DNA from: CAYGUI01 sp964353115
GTDB taxonomy: Bacteria > Pseudomonadota > Gammaproteobacteria > JAGOUU01
Direction: 5' to 3'
Assembly (NCBI GenBank): GCA_964353115.1
Contig: CAYGUI010000014.1
Coordinates: 1 to 28,093 of the forward strand
DNA: 28,093 nucleotides
Shown here piece after piece: positions 7,830-15,438 of this stretch. The notes beneath the pieces are model-generated. The model saw only the letters and a program-made list of their open reading frames with translations, ran no database searches and was not told where the DNA came from. The stretch's first letter is position 1. Each line of letters opens with the position of its first letter. Made by a program: the position numbers and the translations under genes.

Positions 7830-9200
7830 TCAACACTCAGTAACATTAACCGCTAATCCTCCTTGCGAAGTTTCTTTATAAATACTCTGCATATCTCGCC
7901 CTGTTTGTAGCATTGTTGATATTACTTTATCAAGCGATACAAAGTGCTCACCACTACCAAATAAAGCCAAATGCGCTGCAGTTACAGCTTTTACCGCCCC
8001 CATAGCATTTCGTTCAATACATGGAATTTGTACCAAACCATTTATTGGATCACAAGTCATACCTAAATGATGCTCCATTGCAATCTCAGCTGCATTTTCA
8101 ATTTGTTTCACAGTACCACCCAAGCATGCAGCTAATGCACCAGCAGCCATAGAGCTTGCAACACCTATTTCACCCTGACACCCTACTTCTGCCGCAGAAA
8201 TCGATGCTCCTTTTTTATATAAAATACCTATAGCACCAGCAGTTAATAAAAAATTACAAATATCTTTTTTATGATTTTTACCATTATGGTATTTTTGTAA
8301 ATAAAATTTTAATACAGCGGGAATAGTACCAGCTGATCCATTGGTTGGCGCAGTTACAACCTTGCCCCATGCGGCATTTTCTTCATTGACAGCAATTGCA
8401 TATAAGCTTAGATAATCCAAATCTTCTACTTTAGAATTATTTGTTATCTTTATATTTAAATCATGCGCTCGACGCTTAATATTTAGCCCACCTGGTAATA
8501 TTCCAGTTGTAGCAATACCTAAAGCAATACTATCATCCATCACTTGCCAAATATTCATTAAACCAGAGTTTATTTCATCATCATTGCGCCAATAACGCTC
8601 ATTATCACGCATAATATCTGCAATAGATTTTCCAGTATTGGCGCAATGAATTAATAAACCGTGAGCAGTTTCAAATGGATATGGTAGTTCACATTCTTGT
8701 TCCATTTTAATTAAACTATCATCTTTATTAGAATCATCAATAATAAATCCACCACCAATCGAATAATAAATTTTTTCTAATAATATCTCTTGTTTTTCAT
8801 TTAACAATCTAAATTTCATGGCATTAGAATGAAAATCTAATGTTTTATCCATATTAAAAATTAAATCTAAACTATATTCAAAATCAACTTTACATTTATT
8901 AGCCAATTTTATTTGCTTAGTTTTAATTATTTCTTCAAAGCGCTGACGACTTACATTAGGCTTTATATTTTCTGGTAAATTATTCTCAAGACCCATTAAA
9001 ATAGCGTAATCAGTACCATGCCCCTTTCCAGTTAAAGCTAAAGATCCATATAAATCTATTTTAATCTGCGTAGCAGCTTGCAATAAATCTTTATCTTTTG
9101 CCTCATTAATAAATTCATTTGCCGCACGCATAGGTCCCACAGTGTGAGAGCTTGATGGACCAACACCAATTGAAAACAATTCAAAAACGCTAATAGTCAT
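7830..9200 (-). CDS. sdaA: L-serine dehydratase (iron-sulfur type)
   Basis: A 456-residue single-chain L-serine ammonia-lyase, converting serine to pyruvate and ammonia with a [4Fe-4S] cluster. The N-terminal domain contains GPSSSHT (14-20). The C-terminal catalytic domain has three cluster cysteines: Cys341 (EVGCQGE), Cys383 (GMTCDPI) and Cys394 (QIPCIER). The last residue is Cys456. In the Legionella enzyme the C-terminal cysteine folds back as the fourth iron ligand, and the spacing here matches it closely. Serine is a main carbon source for Legionella-type bacteria, so this is probably a central catabolic enzyme (inference). The start ATG overlaps the stop of the upstream unknown gene as ATGA, implying translational coupling. 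The stop lies just beside the tandem-repeat array. Confidence 0.96.
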   Translation of the reverse strand: MTISVFELFSIGVGPSSSHTVGPMRAANEFINEAKDKDLLQAATQIKIDLYGSLALTGKGHGTDYAILMGLENNLPENIKPNVSRQRFEEIIKTKQIKLANKCKVDFEYSLDLIFNMDKTLDFHSNAMKFRLLNEKQEILLEKIYYSIGGGFIIDDSNKDDSLIKMEQECELPYPFETAHGLLIHCANTGKSIADIMRDNERYWRNDDEINSGLMNIWQVMDDSIALGIATTGILPGGLNIKRRAHDLNIKITNNSKVEDLDYLSLYAIAVNEENAAWGKVVTAPTNGSAGTIPAVLKFYLQKYHNGKNHKKDICNFLLTAGAIGILYKKGASISAAEVGCQGEIGVASSMAAGALAACLGGTVKQIENAAEIAMEHHLGMTCDPINGLVQIPCIERNAMGAVKAVTAAHLALFGSGEHFVSLDKVISTMLQTGRDMQSIYKETSQGGLAVNVTEC

Positions 9201-9820
9201 ATATTATTCCGCGATATACCTTTTTTATCTTTTTTAACACAAAAATTAAACCAACGATCATGTTTTTTACTTATAAACTCCTGAGCAGCCGGGTTATGGC
9301 TCCCTGCTTTTATAGTCAAAAGCAAAGTATTTTTTAGATTACTCATAATATGATAATAACTTGCTGTATTACCATGATTATTAAATATCCTTAATAATGC
9401 ATTTCGATCTTGGCGAATAAAACTATACTCCGTATAAAATTTATTATTTAATTCAATAAAAAAATTTGCCAACTCTTGGCTGTCAAATATTTTATTTTCT
9501 TTACGAATTTTGTTCCTAATATACTTACAATAATTATTTATAGCTAATATAGAGCTTATTTTAGCTTCTAATAAATTTATACTTGCTAATTCTCGAGCTT
9601 GATTTAATTCAACAAATAATTCTTCACGCGCCTTATTATCTTCTTGCTGTGATATTTGGGTTTGAGTTAAATATTTATGAGTACCGTTATATATTTCCCA
9701 TGGATTTTTATAATAGTATTCAGCTGTAACCTGAGCTCCTATAGCAGCCGAACGAGCTGTATCAACAGTTGACGACACCCAACCTATTGCCGCGCCGACT
9801 GCGCGAATTGTTGCAAACAT
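9197..9820 (-). CDS. Unknown protein coupled to sdaA
   Basis: A 207-residue protein I do not recognise. The first about 35 residues are small and hydrophobic (MFATIRAVGAAIGWVSSTVD, then Ala-rich), possibly a weak membrane or export segment. The rest looks mostly helical, polar and Asn/Lys-rich (QEDNKAREELFVELNQAREL; RKENKIFDSQELANFFIELN). It ends with a basic tail (KKDKKGISRNN). A GGAG site lies at 9832-9835. The stop overlaps the sdaA start (ATGA), so both are likely one transcript. Only 15 bp separate it from the divergent hemJ. Function unknown; coupling to sdaA need not mean a shared pathway. Confidence 0.7.
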   Translation of the reverse strand: MFATIRAVGAAIGWVSSTVDTARSAAIGAQVTAEYYYKNPWEIYNGTHKYLTQTQISQQEDNKAREELFVELNQARELASINLLEAKISSILAINNYCKYIRNKIRKENKIFDSQELANFFIELNNKFYTEYSFIRQDRNALLRIFNNHGNTASYYHIMSNLKNTLLLTIKAGSHNPAAQEFISKKHDRWFNFCVKKDKKGISRNNI

Positions 9821-9828
9821 GATATACT
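9820..9828 (+). promoter_or_regulatory. Extended -10 promoter of hemJ
   Basis: TG-A-TATACT (9820-9828) is an extended -10 box. Transcription would start near 9835, one base before the hemJ ATG at 9836. No -35 at 17 bp is convincing. The 15-bp gap to the divergent gene leaves no room for a normal leader. Confidence 0.4.
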
Positions 9829-9835
9829 AATCTCC

Positions 9836-10267
9836 ATGTTGATGTTGTGGATCAAATCCTTTCATATTATTTCAATGGTAGCATGGTTTGCAGGACTCTT
9901 TTATCTGCCACGCCTATTTGTTTATCATGCTGATGCTACTGACAAAATAAGTATTGAGCGCTTTAAAATTATGGAGTGGCGCTTATTTTATTGCATTACC
10001 ACACCTGCTGCTATTTTAACTGCAATTTTCGGTTTTATTTTGCTATATGATTATGCATGGAAGATTTATAAACATGCCATGTGGCTACACCTAAAATTAG
10101 GATTAATATTTTTATTAGTTATATACCATATTTATTGCGGCATATATTTGTCCAAATTTAAGCATGATAAAAACAAAAAAAGCGCGAAATTTTATCGTTT
10201 TTTCAATGAAATTCCCACGCTATTTTTAGTTTCTATAGTGATTTTAGTTGTGGTCAAGCCATTATAG
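9836..10267 (+). CDS. hemJ: Protoporphyrinogen IX oxidase HemJ
   Basis: A 143-residue inner-membrane protein with four hydrophobic helices. HemJ oxidises protoporphyrinogen IX to protoporphyrin IX, the penultimate step of haem synthesis, and replaces HemG/HemY where those are absent. Typical features are the N-terminal WIKSFHIISMVAWFAGLFYL with the conserved His10, then LPRLFVYH, the HLKLGL helix and the C-terminal FNEIPTL. The length matches the family (about 140-150). The start is ATG 9836, though ATG 9842 is possible; neither has a Shine-Dalgarno, and the candidate promoter suggests a leaderless message. The stop overlaps the convergent rubredoxin stop by 6 bp. Confidence 0.9.
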   Translation: MLMLWIKSFHIISMVAWFAGLFYLPRLFVYHADATDKISIERFKIMEWRLFYCITTPAAILTAIFGFILLYDYAWKIYKHAMWLHLKLGLIFLLVIYHIYCGIYLSKFKHDKNKKSAKFYRFFNEIPTLFLVSIVILVVVKPL

Positions 10268-10432
10268 CTCAATCATTTCAAAATCATCTTTTCCAGCACC
10301 ACAATCTGGGCACATCCAGTCTTCTGGCACATCTTCCCATTTAGTTCCTGGTGCTATGCCATCATCTGGCCAACCAATCTCTTCATCATAGATATAACCA
10401 CAAAGAACACATTCGTATTTTTTAAACTCCAT
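10262..10432 (-). CDS. Rubredoxin
   Basis: A 56-residue one-iron electron carrier. The two metal-binding knuckles are Cys8-Val-Leu-Cys11-Gly and Cys41-Pro-Asp-Cys44-Gly, which bind a single Fe(Cys)4 centre. The conserved GWPDDGIAPGTKWEDVP lies between them. The length is that of classical rubredoxins. ATG 10432 is chosen because a perfect GGAGG lies at 10437-10441. The longer upstream frame reads through the divergent dksA promoter region. In gammaproteobacteria rubredoxins serve alkane oxidation, detoxification of oxygen species or, in some, haem and ubiquinone chemistry. Here it lies beside hemJ, but the partner is unknown. Confidence 0.95.
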   Translation of the reverse strand: MEFKKYECVLCGYIYDEEIGWPDDGIAPGTKWEDVPEDWMCPDCGAGKDDFEMIEL

Positions 10433-10508
10433 ACTTCCTCCAATTTTGCTGCACATTTTACCAATAAATGCTATTATTTTACAGATAAAATATAAAATCG
10501 GTGACAAT

Positions 10509-10940
10509 ATGCCTAAAACAATCTCTGACGCAGAATTTAAAGCGAAAAAAAGTTATGTGCCAGCTAAAGGCGAACAATATATGTCTGATAAACAACTATC
10601 TTTTTTTAAAGACATATTAATGGAATGGAAAAAAGATTTATTGGGTGAAGCAGAGCAAACTGTTGTTCATTTACAAGATTCTACAAGATTTGCTGATCTT
10701 AATGATCAAGCTACTGAAGAAGAAATACGAGCACTAGAATTACGCGCTCGTGATCGTGAACGTAAATTAATTAATAAAATTAATAAAACTATTAGTCAAA
10801 TTGATTCTCGCGACTATGGCTTTTGTCAAGAATGTGGTGAAGAAATTGGATTTAATCGTTTACAAGCTAGACCAACAGCAGATCTTTGCATTGAATGCAA
10901 AACTATTGCTGAAATGAAAGAGAAGCATCAGGCGGATTAA
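10509..10940 (+). CDS. dksA: RNA polymerase-binding regulator DksA
   Basis: A 143-residue protein that binds the RNA polymerase secondary channel and, with ppGpp, represses stable-RNA promoters and activates amino-acid genes. It has a long coiled coil (about 30-100) with the tip motif DLNDQA (63-68), equivalent to the DxxDxA of E. coli DksA. A C4 zinc finger follows: Cys106, Cys109, Cys127 and Cys130 (CQECG...CIEC). The start ATG 10509 aligns with the E. coli start region and avoids a 21-residue extension through the intergenic region. Shine-Dalgarno is weak. TATAAA (10491-10496) is a possible -10 close to the start. It is divergent from rubredoxin and is followed by a large palindrome. Confidence 0.96.
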   Translation: MPKTISDAEFKAKKSYVPAKGEQYMSDKQLSFFKDILMEWKKDLLGEAEQTVVHLQDSTRFADLNDQATEEEIRALELRARDRERKLINKINKTISQIDSRDYGFCQECGEEIGFNRLQARPTADLCIECKTIAEMKEKHQAD

Positions 10941-10945
10941 TCTCC

Positions 10946-11037
10946 CCGGCTTCACTGCGTTGCAGCTACGCCGGGCAAGCCCGGCTTTGACTACATTTTT
11001 ATACTCTCGTCCGACGTAGCATTCAGCAAGAAGCCGG
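10946..11037. repeat. About 92-bp imperfect palindrome, possible bidirectional terminator
   Basis: The outer arms are CCGGCTTC (10946-10953) and GAAGCCGG (11030-11037). Inner arms are GCTACG (10965-10970) and CGTAGC (11015-11020), almost concentric. Inside is a separate perfect hairpin GCCGGG-CAAG-CCCGGC (10970-10985). Distinctly GC-rich against its surroundings, it fills the gap between the convergent dksA and fadD genes. It probably ends both transcripts and looks like a small mobile repeat. Confidence 0.65.
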
Positions 11038-11039
11038 AA

Positions 11040-12704
11040 CTACTTATATTTTTCCCGCAGCTCCTTGCGCAAAACCTTGCCAACATTGCTTTTCGGCAAT
11101 TCATCAACAATTTCAATAAATTTAGGCATTTTATACTTAGTTAAGTTATGGCTTAAATATTCACGCAGATCATCAATAATTAAATTATGCTCTGCAACTA
11201 AAACCATCTTAATTGCCTCACCGGTCTTAGGATTAGCAATACCAAACACCCCTACTTCTTTTACTCCTGGGAAGCCCATGGCTACATCTTCTATTTCATT
11301 TGGATAAACATTAAAACCAGAAATATTAATCATATCTTTTTTACGATCAACAATTTTAACAAAACCACCTTCATTTATTATCGCAATATCACCAGTTTTC
11401 AAAAAACCATTTTTAGTAAAAACGTTTTTTGTTTCTTCTGGTTTATTCCAATATTCACGCATAACTTGTGGGCCTTTAATAACTAACTCACCAAGCTCAC
11501 CTATTGGCAACTCATTTTCATCTTCATCAATAATGGCTACTTCTGTTGAGCTAATTGGCAAACCAACCGTGCCATTATATTCTTTTAGATTTATAGGATT
11601 TATACAAACTGCAGGAGATGTTTCAGTTAACCCATAAGCTTCTAGAGCAACAGTACCAGTTATTTCTTGCCACTTACGGGCTACAGATTCTTGCAATGAC
11701 ATGCCACCTGATAATGCTATTTTTAAATTTGAAAAATCTACTTTAGACAAATTTTTATTATTATTTAAGGCATTGAATAAAGTATTTACAGCTGATAAAG
11801 CAGTAAATTTAAATTTTGCCATATGCTTTATCATTGCATTAGTATCACGCGGATTAGTTATTAATATATTAACCCCGCCAAAAAGCATAAAAACAAAAAA
11901 GTTAGCTGTTAAAGAAAATATATGATAAAGAGGCAAAGCAGTTAAAACAACTTCTTTACCAGGATTAGCGTATTGTTGAATCCACTCTTTTGCCTGTAAG
12001 ACATTAGAAATCATGTTCCGCTGCGTTAATACTGCAGCTTTTGCTACTCCGGTAGTTCCTCCGGTATATTGCAAAAAAGCAATATCATCAGGTGTAATAT
12101 CTACATGCTTTATTTTTAAACTTTCACCTTTTCTTAAGGCGTCAGAATATTTTATATAATTTTTAATATTCCATGCTGGAGCTTTACGTTTTATATATTT
12201 TACGATGAAGTTTATTATTCCACCTTTAATACTACCAAGCATATCGCCCATTTTAGTAACAATAATATGCTCTACATCCGTTTCCTGATGGACACATTCA
12301 ACTACATGCGCAAAACTTTCTAACACTAAGATAGCTTTTGCTCCACTATCTAATAATTGTGATTTTAACTCTCTTTCTGTATATAAAGGGTTAGTATTAA
12401 CAATAACCACTCCTATTCTTAAGCAGGCCAACAAAGCAACAGGGTATTGCAATACATTAGGCATCATAAGTGACATTTTATCGCCTTTTTTTAGCTTGCA
12501 CTCATTTTGTAAAAATACTGCAAAATGCTGTGATGCCAAATCCAATTGCTCGTATGTAATATATGTCCCGAAATTTTCAAACGCATTATGCTCAGCATAA
12601 CTTTTTAAACTTAGATCTAATAACTCAAAAATTGAGTTATATTTATCAGGATTAATTTCATGCGCCACTCCCTCAGGATAACTGTCATACCAAATTTCTT
12701 CCAT
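11040..12704 (-). CDS. fadD: Long-chain fatty acid-CoA ligase
   Basis: A 554-residue member of the ANL superfamily, activating fatty acids to acyl-adenylate and then acyl-CoA at the inner membrane. Seen in order: an N-terminal domain with the start EEIWYDSYPEGVAHEIN typical of gammaproteobacterial FadD, the P-loop YTGGTTGVAKAAVLT, the A5 motif EAYGLTETSP, the hinge block GFLKTGDIA...VDRKKDMINISGFNVYP, and a C-terminal lysine in NVGKVLRKEL that closes the adenylation site. The length is close to E. coli FadD (561). The start ATG 12704 has AGGA at 12710-12713. It is divergent from coq7, 48 bp apart. It may feed host-derived fatty acids into beta-oxidation or phospholipids (inference). Confidence 0.94.
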   Translation of the reverse strand: MEEIWYDSYPEGVAHEINPDKYNSIFELLDLSLKSYAEHNAFENFGTYITYEQLDLASQHFAVFLQNECKLKKGDKMSLMMPNVLQYPVALLACLRIGVVIVNTNPLYTERELKSQLLDSGAKAILVLESFAHVVECVHQETDVEHIIVTKMGDMLGSIKGGIINFIVKYIKRKAPAWNIKNYIKYSDALRKGESLKIKHVDITPDDIAFLQYTGGTTGVAKAAVLTQRNMISNVLQAKEWIQQYANPGKEVVLTALPLYHIFSLTANFFVFMLFGGVNILITNPRDTNAMIKHMAKFKFTALSAVNTLFNALNNNKNLSKVDFSNLKIALSGGMSLQESVARKWQEITGTVALEAYGLTETSPAVCINPINLKEYNGTVGLPISSTEVAIIDEDENELPIGELGELVIKGPQVMREYWNKPEETKNVFTKNGFLKTGDIAIINEGGFVKIVDRKKDMINISGFNVYPNEIEDVAMGFPGVKEVGVFGIANPKTGEAIKMVLVAEHNLIIDDLREYLSHNLTKYKMPKFIEIVDELPKSNVGKVLRKELREKYK

Positions 12705-12735
12705 TACATTCCTATTTTTTTAAATTTATATATTT

Positions 12736-12744
12736 TGTTATAAT
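12736..12744 (+). promoter_or_regulatory. Extended -10 promoter of coq7
   Basis: TG-T-TATAAT (12736-12744; here the first base T is 12736) is a perfect extended -10 box. The predicted start is near 12751, two bases before the ATG at 12753. An AGGGA at 12746-12750 is too close to the ATG for normal use and would lie upstream of the transcript. Confidence 0.5.
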
Positions 12745-12752
12745 TAGGGACT

Positions 12753-13400
12753 ATGAATAAATCATCAAGACTATATTCCCTAGCTGATAAAATTTTAATC
12801 CAAGTGGGTTCAGGATTACAAACAATATTTGCCAAACCAAGCACTACTAACCGTAATATTAAATTTAGTAAAAATAAAGAAAGTATTAATCCCAAGCAAA
12901 TAAACTTAAGTGCAAGTCTAATGCGCGTTAATCACAGCGGTGAAGTATGTGCTCAAGCGCTATATCAAGGTCAAGCTGTATTCGCCAAAAGTGAACAAGT
13001 TAAAGCTTCTTTAATAGAATCAGCAGAAGAAGAAAATGATCACCTAAATTGGTGCAAAACACGATTGGAAGAGTTAGATAGTAATACAAGCTTATTAAAT
13101 CCTATTTGGTATATTGGATCATTTACTATTGGATTAACTGCTGGTGCAATTGGTGATAAATGGAGTTTAGGATTTATTGCAGAGACAGAAAAGCAAGTTG
13201 CTAAACATTTAGACTCGCACCTATCTCGTCTTCCAAAAAGAGATATTAGAAGCTATGACATTATTAATCAAATGAAAATTGATGAAACTAGGCACGCAGT
13301 AAACGCTATTGATTATGGCGGCGAGCCACTGCCAAAATTTATAAAATCACTAATGACTGTGACTTCTAAAATTATGACAGTTACTGCATTTTATATTTAA
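12753..13400 (+). CDS. coq7: 3-demethoxyubiquinol 3-hydroxylase Coq7
   Basis: A 215-residue membrane-associated di-iron hydroxylase of the final hydroxylation in ubiquinone synthesis, requiring oxygen. The ferritin-like ligand set is present: Glu64 (NHSGEVCAQ), Glu94 and His97 (EENDH), Glu144/Glu146 (AETEKQVAKH), Glu178 and His181 (DETRH). The family core starts at residue about 50 (INLSASLMRVNHSGE), preceded by a 45-residue leader common in gammaproteobacterial Coq7. The last helix is hydrophobic and may dip into the membrane. It indicates an aerobic respiratory chain with ubiquinone. The stop shares TTAA with the convergent speD stop. Confidence 0.95.
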   Translation: MNKSSRLYSLADKILIQVGSGLQTIFAKPSTTNRNIKFSKNKESINPKQINLSASLMRVNHSGEVCAQALYQGQAVFAKSEQVKASLIESAEEENDHLNWCKTRLEELDSNTSLLNPIWYIGSFTIGLTAGAIGDKWSLGFIAETEKQVAKHLDSHLSRLPKRDIRSYDIINQMKIDETRHAVNAIDYGGEPLPKFIKSLMTVTSKIMTVTAFYI

Positions 13401-14206
13401 GCTTCACCAGGAAGTTTAGCAAAATTACGACCATAAAAAATTTCCAGCATTTCTTGCTTCAATTTTTTACGAATGTTTTCAGCTTCAACTTTATCTAAAT
13501 CCTCTTCCTTCATATCAAATAAATAATTATTAAGATCAAAATCTTTCAGAATCATTTTTGTATGAAATAAATTTTCTTGATAAACATTAACATCTATCAT
13601 TTGGTATTTATTACAAGTCTCGCGGGCTAAATAATTTTGAATAGAATTGATCTCATGATCAATATACAATTTTTTACCAAAAATATCTCGAGTAAAGCCA
13701 CGAACACGGTAATCAATAGTAACAATATCAGAATCAAAACTATGAATAAGAAAGTTAAGAGCTTTTAATGGAGATATAACTCCACAAGTAGATACATCAA
13801 TATCAGCTCTAAAGGTACAAATACCATCAGAAGGATGAGCTTCCGGATAGGTATGAACAGTAATATGACTTTTGTCTAAATGTGCAACAACAGCATCAGG
13901 CAATGGCCCCGGAGATTCTTGCATTGATTGGTTGTCCTTAGGCATTACATCCCCTTCAGATACTAACATAGTCACGCTAGCACCTTGAGGTTCATAATCC
14001 TGACGAGCAATATTTAACACCTCAGCACCAATAATTTTGGTAACCTTAGTTAAAATTTCTGTTAAACGCTCTGCATTATAAATTTCATCAATATAATCAA
14101 TATACTTACGACGCTCTTCAGCCGTTTTGGCATAACAAACATCATAAATGTTAAATGATATAGATTTTGTCAGGTTATTAAAACCATGTAGCTGTAAATT
14201 TTCCAT
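13397..14206 (-). CDS. speD: S-adenosylmethionine decarboxylase proenzyme
   Basis: A 269-residue class 1 (E. coli-type, 264 aa) pyruvoyl enzyme making decarboxylated S-adenosylmethionine, the aminopropyl donor for spermidine. Near-identity to the E. coli protein over long stretches is apparent (LHGFNNLTKS, QDYEPQGASVT, FRADIDVSTCGVISPLKALN, DVNVYQENLFHTKM). Self-cleavage should occur before Ser113 in HLDKSHITVHTYPE, where Ser becomes the pyruvoyl group. ATG 14206 aligns exactly with the E. coli start. A GTG at 14221 would add five residues and overlap the folE2 stop, which could still serve coupling. It is the last gene of the queD-folE2-speD operon. No speE is present in the window. Confidence 0.97.
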   Translation of the reverse strand: MENLQLHGFNNLTKSISFNIYDVCYAKTAEERRKYIDYIDEIYNAERLTEILTKVTKIIGAEVLNIARQDYEPQGASVTMLVSEGDVMPKDNQSMQESPGPLPDAVVAHLDKSHITVHTYPEAHPSDGICTFRADIDVSTCGVISPLKALNFLIHSFDSDIVTIDYRVRGFTRDIFGKKLYIDHEINSIQNYLARETCNKYQMIDVNVYQENLFHTKMILKDFDLNNYLFDMKEEDLDKVEAENIRKKLKQEMLEIFYGRNFAKLPGEA

Positions 14207-14217
14207 CCGGCATATTA

Positions 14218-14997
14218 TCACATGTTATAAATTTCTGCAAAAGCCGAATGATTATGAATTGACTCAAAATTTTCGGCCCAAATGCGGTAACCCGCAACCC
14301 CTTTTTTTTGCTCCAGAGCTATTGAAATATCACGAACAATATCTTCCACAAACTTAGGATTAAGATACGCTTTTTCCGTAACATATTTCTCATCTGGACG
14401 CTTTAAAATGCCGTATAAATCACAAGAAGCCTGATTTTCGGCAATATTTATTAAATCTTCAATAAAAATATCATCAGATATTTTAGCTTTAATTGTTATA
14501 TGAGATCGTTGATTATGAGCTCCAAATTGCGATATTTCTTTCGAACATGGACACAATGTTGTAACCGGAACTTCAACGCTAACCAGGCGCTCAAGCTTAG
14601 GATTTTTGCTATATTCTAGCTTAACCTTATAATCTAAAAAACTTGTTACGCCACTTATTGGAGCTGATTTTTTACGAAAATAATCAAATTCAAGCTCAAT
14701 AAAACCATGGTAATCTTGCCCAAATTTAGCGATGGCTTTATCTAATAACTTATCCAAATTAGCCACACTTAAAATAAGTGTATTATCATGCACAACTTCA
14801 ACAAAGCGTGACATATGAGTACCCTTTTGATCTCCTGGCAAATTTACATAAATATTGAAAACGCCTTTGGTTGCTATAGCACCGGACTTGTCGGCAAACT
14901 TAATTGGATAGGCAAGAGACTTCACCCCCACCTTATTAATTACAATATTACGTAAATCTTTGATAGCTTGGATATCAGGGATTACTTGCTCGCTCAT
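14218..14997 (-). CDS. folE2: GTP cyclohydrolase I type IB (FolE2)
   Basis: A 259-residue tunnelling-fold enzyme converting GTP to 7,8-dihydroneopterin triphosphate, first step to folate and to queuosine. The diagnostic motif is TTLCPCSKEISQFGAHNQRS, with metal-binding or catalytic Cys149 and His161, offset by two from the characterised Neisseria enzyme (Cys147, His159). The N-terminus (IQAIKDLRNIVINKVGVKSL) fits the family. QueF nitrile reductases share the fold, but their motif differs. Type IB enzymes work without zinc, unlike FolE, which is useful under metal starvation. It overlaps queD by 4 bp (translational coupling), which points to a queuosine role as well as folate. Confidence 0.95.
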   Translation of the reverse strand: MSEQVIPDIQAIKDLRNIVINKVGVKSLAYPIKFADKSGAIATKGVFNIYVNLPGDQKGTHMSRFVEVVHDNTLILSVANLDKLLDKAIAKFGQDYHGFIELEFDYFRKKSAPISGVTSFLDYKVKLEYSKNPKLERLVSVEVPVTTLCPCSKEISQFGAHNQRSHITIKAKISDDIFIEDLINIAENQASCDLYGILKRPDEKYVTEKAYLNPKFVEDIVRDISIALEQKKGVAGYRIWAENFESIHNHSAFAEIYNM

Positions 14998-15377
14998 ACA
15001 TCCTCGCTATAACGCACACAACAACTATCGCTCTCCCAGACTGTGACTGCTAATAACTTAGCTGAATTATCCTCAAGCTCGCTTTTTATCTGTTGATACA
15101 AATACTTAGCAATATTTTCGCTAGTAGGATTAATTTTATCGAACGGAGAATGTTCGTTAACATAAGAATGATCTAATACTTCGGTATATTTTTTAGTCGC
15201 TTTCTTTAAGTCGGCAAAATCTATTGCCATACCTAAATCATTAAGCTCAAAAGCTTGGGCCTCAACCTCTACTTTGAAGTTATGACCATGCAGGTTCTCA
15301 CAGCCACCTGTATGGCCTGGAATATCATGAGCTGCTGAAAAATGAGTTATTATTCTTGCGGTATACTGCCCCGTCAT
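14994..15377 (-). CDS. queD: 6-carboxy-5,6,7,8-tetrahydropterin synthase QueD
   Basis: A 127-residue enzyme of the 6-pyruvoyl-tetrahydropterin synthase fold, turning dihydroneopterin triphosphate into 6-carboxytetrahydropterin, the second step toward preQ0 and queuosine in tRNA. The zinc ligands are His17 (FSAAHDI), His30 and His32 (ENLHGHN). The catalytic cysteine is Cys26 in the CxxxHGH motif. Asp-His (LDHSYVNE) and a C-terminal Glu (WESDSC) complete the site. The Cys before HGH favours QueD over the folate-type PTPS-III, which has Glu there. It is first in the operon and its stop overlaps the folE2 start. queC, queE and queF are not in the window. Confidence 0.95.
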   Translation of the reverse strand: MTGQYTARIITHFSAAHDIPGHTGGCENLHGHNFKVEVEAQAFELNDLGMAIDFADLKKATKKYTEVLDHSYVNEHSPFDKINPTSENIAKYLYQQIKSELEDNSAKLLAVTVWESDSCCVRYSEDV

Positions 15378-15416
15378 CGCCCTACTTTGAAGTTAAACTA
15401 AAAATATTGAGGCAGC

Positions 15417-15425
15417 ATTATACCA
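15417..15425 (-). promoter_or_regulatory. -10 promoter box of the queD operon
   Basis: On the minus strand TGGTATAAT (15425 to 15417) is a perfect extended -10. Predicted transcription start is near 15410, giving a leader of about 33 nt before ATG 15377. The -35 region is poor. The box lies just downstream of the stop of the Ser/Pro-rich gene, so the operon can be transcribed independently. Confidence 0.5.
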
Positions 15426-15438
15426 TATAATTTACAAA

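Noticed and set aside
14218..14997. QueF nitrile reductase
   Set aside because: Same fold and operon context, but the CPCSKEIS...GAHNQRS motif is that of FolE2.
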